A DNA stretch of 9,253 bases from CADEFF01 sp964569315 (GTDB taxonomy: Bacteria > Pseudomonadota > Alphaproteobacteria > Dongiales > Dongiaceae). Of this stretch, positions 7,514-9,253 are shown one piece after another. A program made the position numbers and the translations under genes. Location: assembly GCA_964569315.1 (NCBI GenBank), contig CAZMUZ010000137.1, positions 1-9,253 of the forward strand, in the 5' to 3' direction. Every line of letters starts with the position of its first letter. Position 1 is the stretch's first letter. The notes beneath the pieces were generated by a model. It was not told the DNA's origin. It saw only the letters and a list, made by a program, of their open reading frames with translations, and did no database searches.

Positions 7514-8860
7514 ATGACGCGCAAGTTCTTCGGCACGGATGGCATTCGCGGCCGCGCCAACAGCGAGCCGGTCACGGCGACGACCTCGCTTCGTCTGGCG
7601 CTCGCCGCCGGCGCGGAATTCACCCGCGGCGATCACCGCCACCGCGTGGTGATCGGCAAGGACACGCGGCTCTCGGGCTACATGCTGGAGCCGGCCCTCA
7701 CCGCGGGCTTCGTCGCGATGGGCATGGATGTGATCCTGCTGGGGCCCTTGCCGACGCCGGCTGTCGCCATGCTCACGCGCTCGCTTCGCGCCGATCTCGG
7801 CGTGATGATCTCGGCCTCGCACAACCCCTACGAGGACAACGGCATCAAGCTCTTCGGGCCGGACGGCTACAAGCTCTCCGACGAGGTCGAGGCCCGGATC
7901 GAATCGCTGATGGGAAAGACGGAAACCCTGACGCTTGCCGCTTCCGCCGATCTCGGCCGCGCGCAGCGGCTGGGCGATGCCGTCGGCCGCTATACCGAGC
8001 ATGTGAAGCGCAGCTTCCCGCGCGACCTGACCCTCTCCGGCCTCAAGATCGTGGTCGATTGCGCCCATGGCGCCGCCTATCGCGTGGCGCCGACCGTGCT
8101 CTGGGAGCTCGGCGCCGAGGTGGTGTCGGTCGGCGTCTCGCCCGACGGCACCAACATCAACGCCCATTGCGGCGCGGTGGCACCCGCCGCCCTGCAGAAA
8201 TCGGTGGTGGCCGAGCATGCCGATCTCGGGATCGCGCTCGACGGCGACGCGGACCGGCTGATCCTGGTCGACGAGCGCGGCCAGATCATCGACGGCGACC
8301 AGATGATGGCGCTGGTCGCCAGGTCCTGGCAGGCCGAGGGCCGGCTCGCGGGCGGCGGCGTGGTCGCGACCGTCATGTCCAATCTCGGGCTCGAGCGCTA
8401 TCTCGGCGGGATCGGGCTTTCGCTGCTGCGCACGCCGGTCGGCGACCGTTACGTGGTCGAGCGCATGCGCAGCGACGGCTTCAATGTCGGCGGCGAGCAA
8501 TCGGGCCATATCATTCTCGCCGACTATGGCACCACCGGCGACGGGCTGGTGGCGGCGCTGCAGGTGCTGGCGGTCATCGTGCGCGCGGGCAAGGCGGCGA
8601 GCGAGAGCGGCCGCCTGTTCCGGCCCTATCCGCAGCTCCTGAAGAACCTCCGCCACAATGGCGGGCAGCCCCTGAAAGACGCGAAGGTCCAGACCGCGAT
8701 CCGAGCCGCCGAGGCGGCGCTCGGCACGCAGGGCCGCCTCGTGATCCGTAACTCCGGCACCGAGCCGGTCATCCGCATCATGGCGGAGGCCGAGGACGAG
8801 GCGCTGGTCGGTCGCGTCGTGGCCGAGGTCGCCGAGGCGATCGAGCGCGCCGGGCTTTAG
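7514..8860 (+). CDS. glmM: GlmM, phosphoglucosamine mutase
   Basis: GlmM converts glucosamine-6-phosphate to glucosamine-1-phosphate in the cytoplasm, the step that feeds GlmU and UDP-GlcNAc for peptidoglycan and LPS. The 448 residues contain every signature of the alpha-D-phosphohexomutase superfamily in order: the start KFFGTDGIRG (4-13), the phosphoserine loop ISASHNPYEDNG (99-110) with the catalytic serine at 102, the Mg-binding loop LDGDADR (242-248) with Asp 243, 245 and 247, the sugar-binding loop GGEQSGHI (326-333), and the phosphate-binding loop RNSGTEPVIR (412-421). Length and the position of the catalytic serine match E. coli GlmM. ATG 7514 places the conserved N-terminus exactly, with a modest GAGAA 5 nt upstream. 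It is the last gene of the plus-strand block and meets a minus-strand gene convergently. Confidence 0.98.
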   Translation: MTRKFFGTDGIRGRANSEPVTATTSLRLALAAGAEFTRGDHRHRVVIGKDTRLSGYMLEPALTAGFVAMGMDVILLGPLPTPAVAMLTRSLRADLGVMISASHNPYEDNGIKLFGPDGYKLSDEVEARIESLMGKTETLTLAASADLGRAQRLGDAVGRYTEHVKRSFPRDLTLSGLKIVVDCAHGAAYRVAPTVLWELGAEVVSVGVSPDGTNINAHCGAVAPAALQKSVVAEHADLGIALDGDADRLILVDERGQIIDGDQMMALVARSWQAEGRLAGGGVVATVMSNLGLERYLGGIGLSLLRTPVGDRYVVERMRSDGFNVGGEQSGHIILADYGTTGDGLVAALQVLAVIVRAGKAASESGRLFRPYPQLLKNLRHNGGQPLKDAKVQTAIRAAEAALGTQGRLVIRNSGTEPVIRIMAEAEDEALVGRVVAEVAEAIERAGL

Positions 8861-8887
8861 GCGAGCGGCCTCTCCGCCTCTCATTCT

Positions 8888-8933
8888 CCTTGTCGCTCTC
8901 GGGCCCTTGTCGCCCTCGGGCTTGACCCGAGGG
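8888..8933. repeat. Dispersed alphaproteobacterial intergenic palindrome with 17-bp tandem repeat
   Basis: CCCTCGGG (8913-8920) and CCCGAGGG (8926-8933) form a perfect 8-bp inverted repeat around CTTGA. On the minus strand the bases just before 8938 read as MDPRVKPEGDKG, which I recognise as the usual spurious translation of a repeat scattered between genes in many Alphaproteobacteria. Next to it CCTTGTCGCTCTCGGGC (8888-8904) and CCTTGTCGCCCTCGGGC (8905-8921) are adjacent tandem copies with one mismatch. The element lies in the 130-bp gap between the convergent glmM and the minus-strand gene and could serve as a bidirectional transcript end, although no T-run follows. Confidence 0.7.
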
Positions 8934-8990
8934 TCCATCCTGCCGAGGCGGCGAAGGCCGGGGGCATGACCGCGGCGATGGAGGCGGGCC

Positions 8991-9253
8991 TCAGACCACC
9001 TCGAGATAGGGCTGCGGCTCGGATTCCACGAGGCCGGCCACGACGGTAAGGGCGCGGGAGAGCCGCCCCTGGTCGGGCGCCGCGCCGAGCGAGACGCGCA
9101 CCGCCTGCTCGCGCGTGCGCGCGACAGCGAAGGCCGAAACCGGCGTCACCGGCGCGCCGCGTTCCGCGGCGGCGGCGGCGAAATCCTCCGCCCGCCAGCT
9201 GCCCGACAGCCGCAGCCAGAGATGCATCCCGAAGGGATGCGCGGCGTAGTCGC
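8991..9253 (-). CDS. C-terminal end of a MocR-type (GntR plus aminotransferase) protein, partial
   Basis: On the minus strand the last 86 residues of a larger protein are visible; the frame is open to the window edge, reading DYAAHPFGMHLWLRLSGSW at its start, so the methionine at 9225-9227 is internal. The pattern GMHLWLRL, then an Ala-rich helix with ERGAPVTPVSAFAV and then AVRVSLGA fits the C-terminal small domain of fold-type I aminotransferases, and the wording is closest to MocR/PdxR-like regulators, in which an N-terminal GntR helix-turn-helix is fused to an aminotransferase-like domain. The Arg of AVRVSLGA would correspond to the carboxylate-binding arginine. The GntR domain and the PLP lysine are not in the window, so a plain aminotransferase is possible. 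It ends with TGA at 8991-8993, converging on glmM. Confidence 0.65.
   Translation of the reverse strand, partial: DYAAHPFGMHLWLRLSGSWRAEDFAAAAAERGAPVTPVSAFAVARTREQAVRVSLGAAPDQGRLSRALTVVAGLVESEPQPYLEVV

Noticed and set aside
6251..8938. Minus-strand open frame of 895 codons opposite folP, the DUF1330-like gene and glmM
   Set aside because: It lies antisense to three well-supported genes, starts in the intergenic palindrome (MDPRVKPEGDKG), and is His/Arg/Ala-rich as expected for a shadow frame in GC-rich DNA.
9224..9240. Perfect inverted repeat GCATCCC-GAA-GGGATGC near the right edge
   Set aside because: It is within the coding frame of the partial minus-strand protein (HPFGMH) and is explained by codon choice; no T-run or context for a regulatory site.

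Overview
The window is a GC-rich, tightly packed stretch of chromosome, almost certainly from an alphaproteobacterium and most likely from the Rhodospirillales or a close relative. The gene order tolB-pal-cpoB-tilS-ftsH-folP-glmM is characteristic of that class. Other support comes from the long N-terminal extension on the dihydropteroate synthase and from an intergenic palindrome near the right end whose minus strand reads MDPRVKPEGDKG, a signature of dispersed alphaproteobacterial repeats. The order assignment is inference from gene order and protein flavour, not from a search.

Layout: (1) 1-444 is the 3' third of tolB. (2) A 217-bp gap holds a good sigma70-type promoter and a 5' UTR hairpin, followed by the lipoprotein gene pal (662-1171). 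(3) A strong intrinsic terminator (1203-1255) follows pal, so the Tol-Pal operon appears to be insulated from what comes next. (4) cpoB (1416-2474) and tilS (2488-3792) are almost contiguous. (5) ftsH (3892-5832, TTG start) follows a 99-bp GC-rich leader that can fold, and folP (5838-6989) starts 5 bp after ftsH. (6) A small DUF1330-like gene (7052-7345) sits between folP and glmM; its start region is a 20-bp tandem duplication. (7) glmM (7514-8860) is the last plus-strand gene. (8) A 130-bp convergent gap carries the dispersed repeat. (9) The C-terminal end of a minus-strand MocR-type aminotransferase (8991-9253) runs off the window.

Functionally this is a core envelope and housekeeping block. 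TolB, Pal and CpoB keep the outer membrane tethered and coordinated with septal peptidoglycan synthesis. GlmM makes the amino-sugar precursor for peptidoglycan and LPS. FtsH is the membrane quality-control protease, FolP makes the folate precursor, and TilS gives the AUA-reading tRNA its specificity. I see no new biological system here. The points worth a second look are small-scale: four short degenerate tandem duplications, all in intergenic or gene-start positions, one of which created an extra start codon and a 7-codon upstream ORF, plus several start-codon and leader-structure questions.
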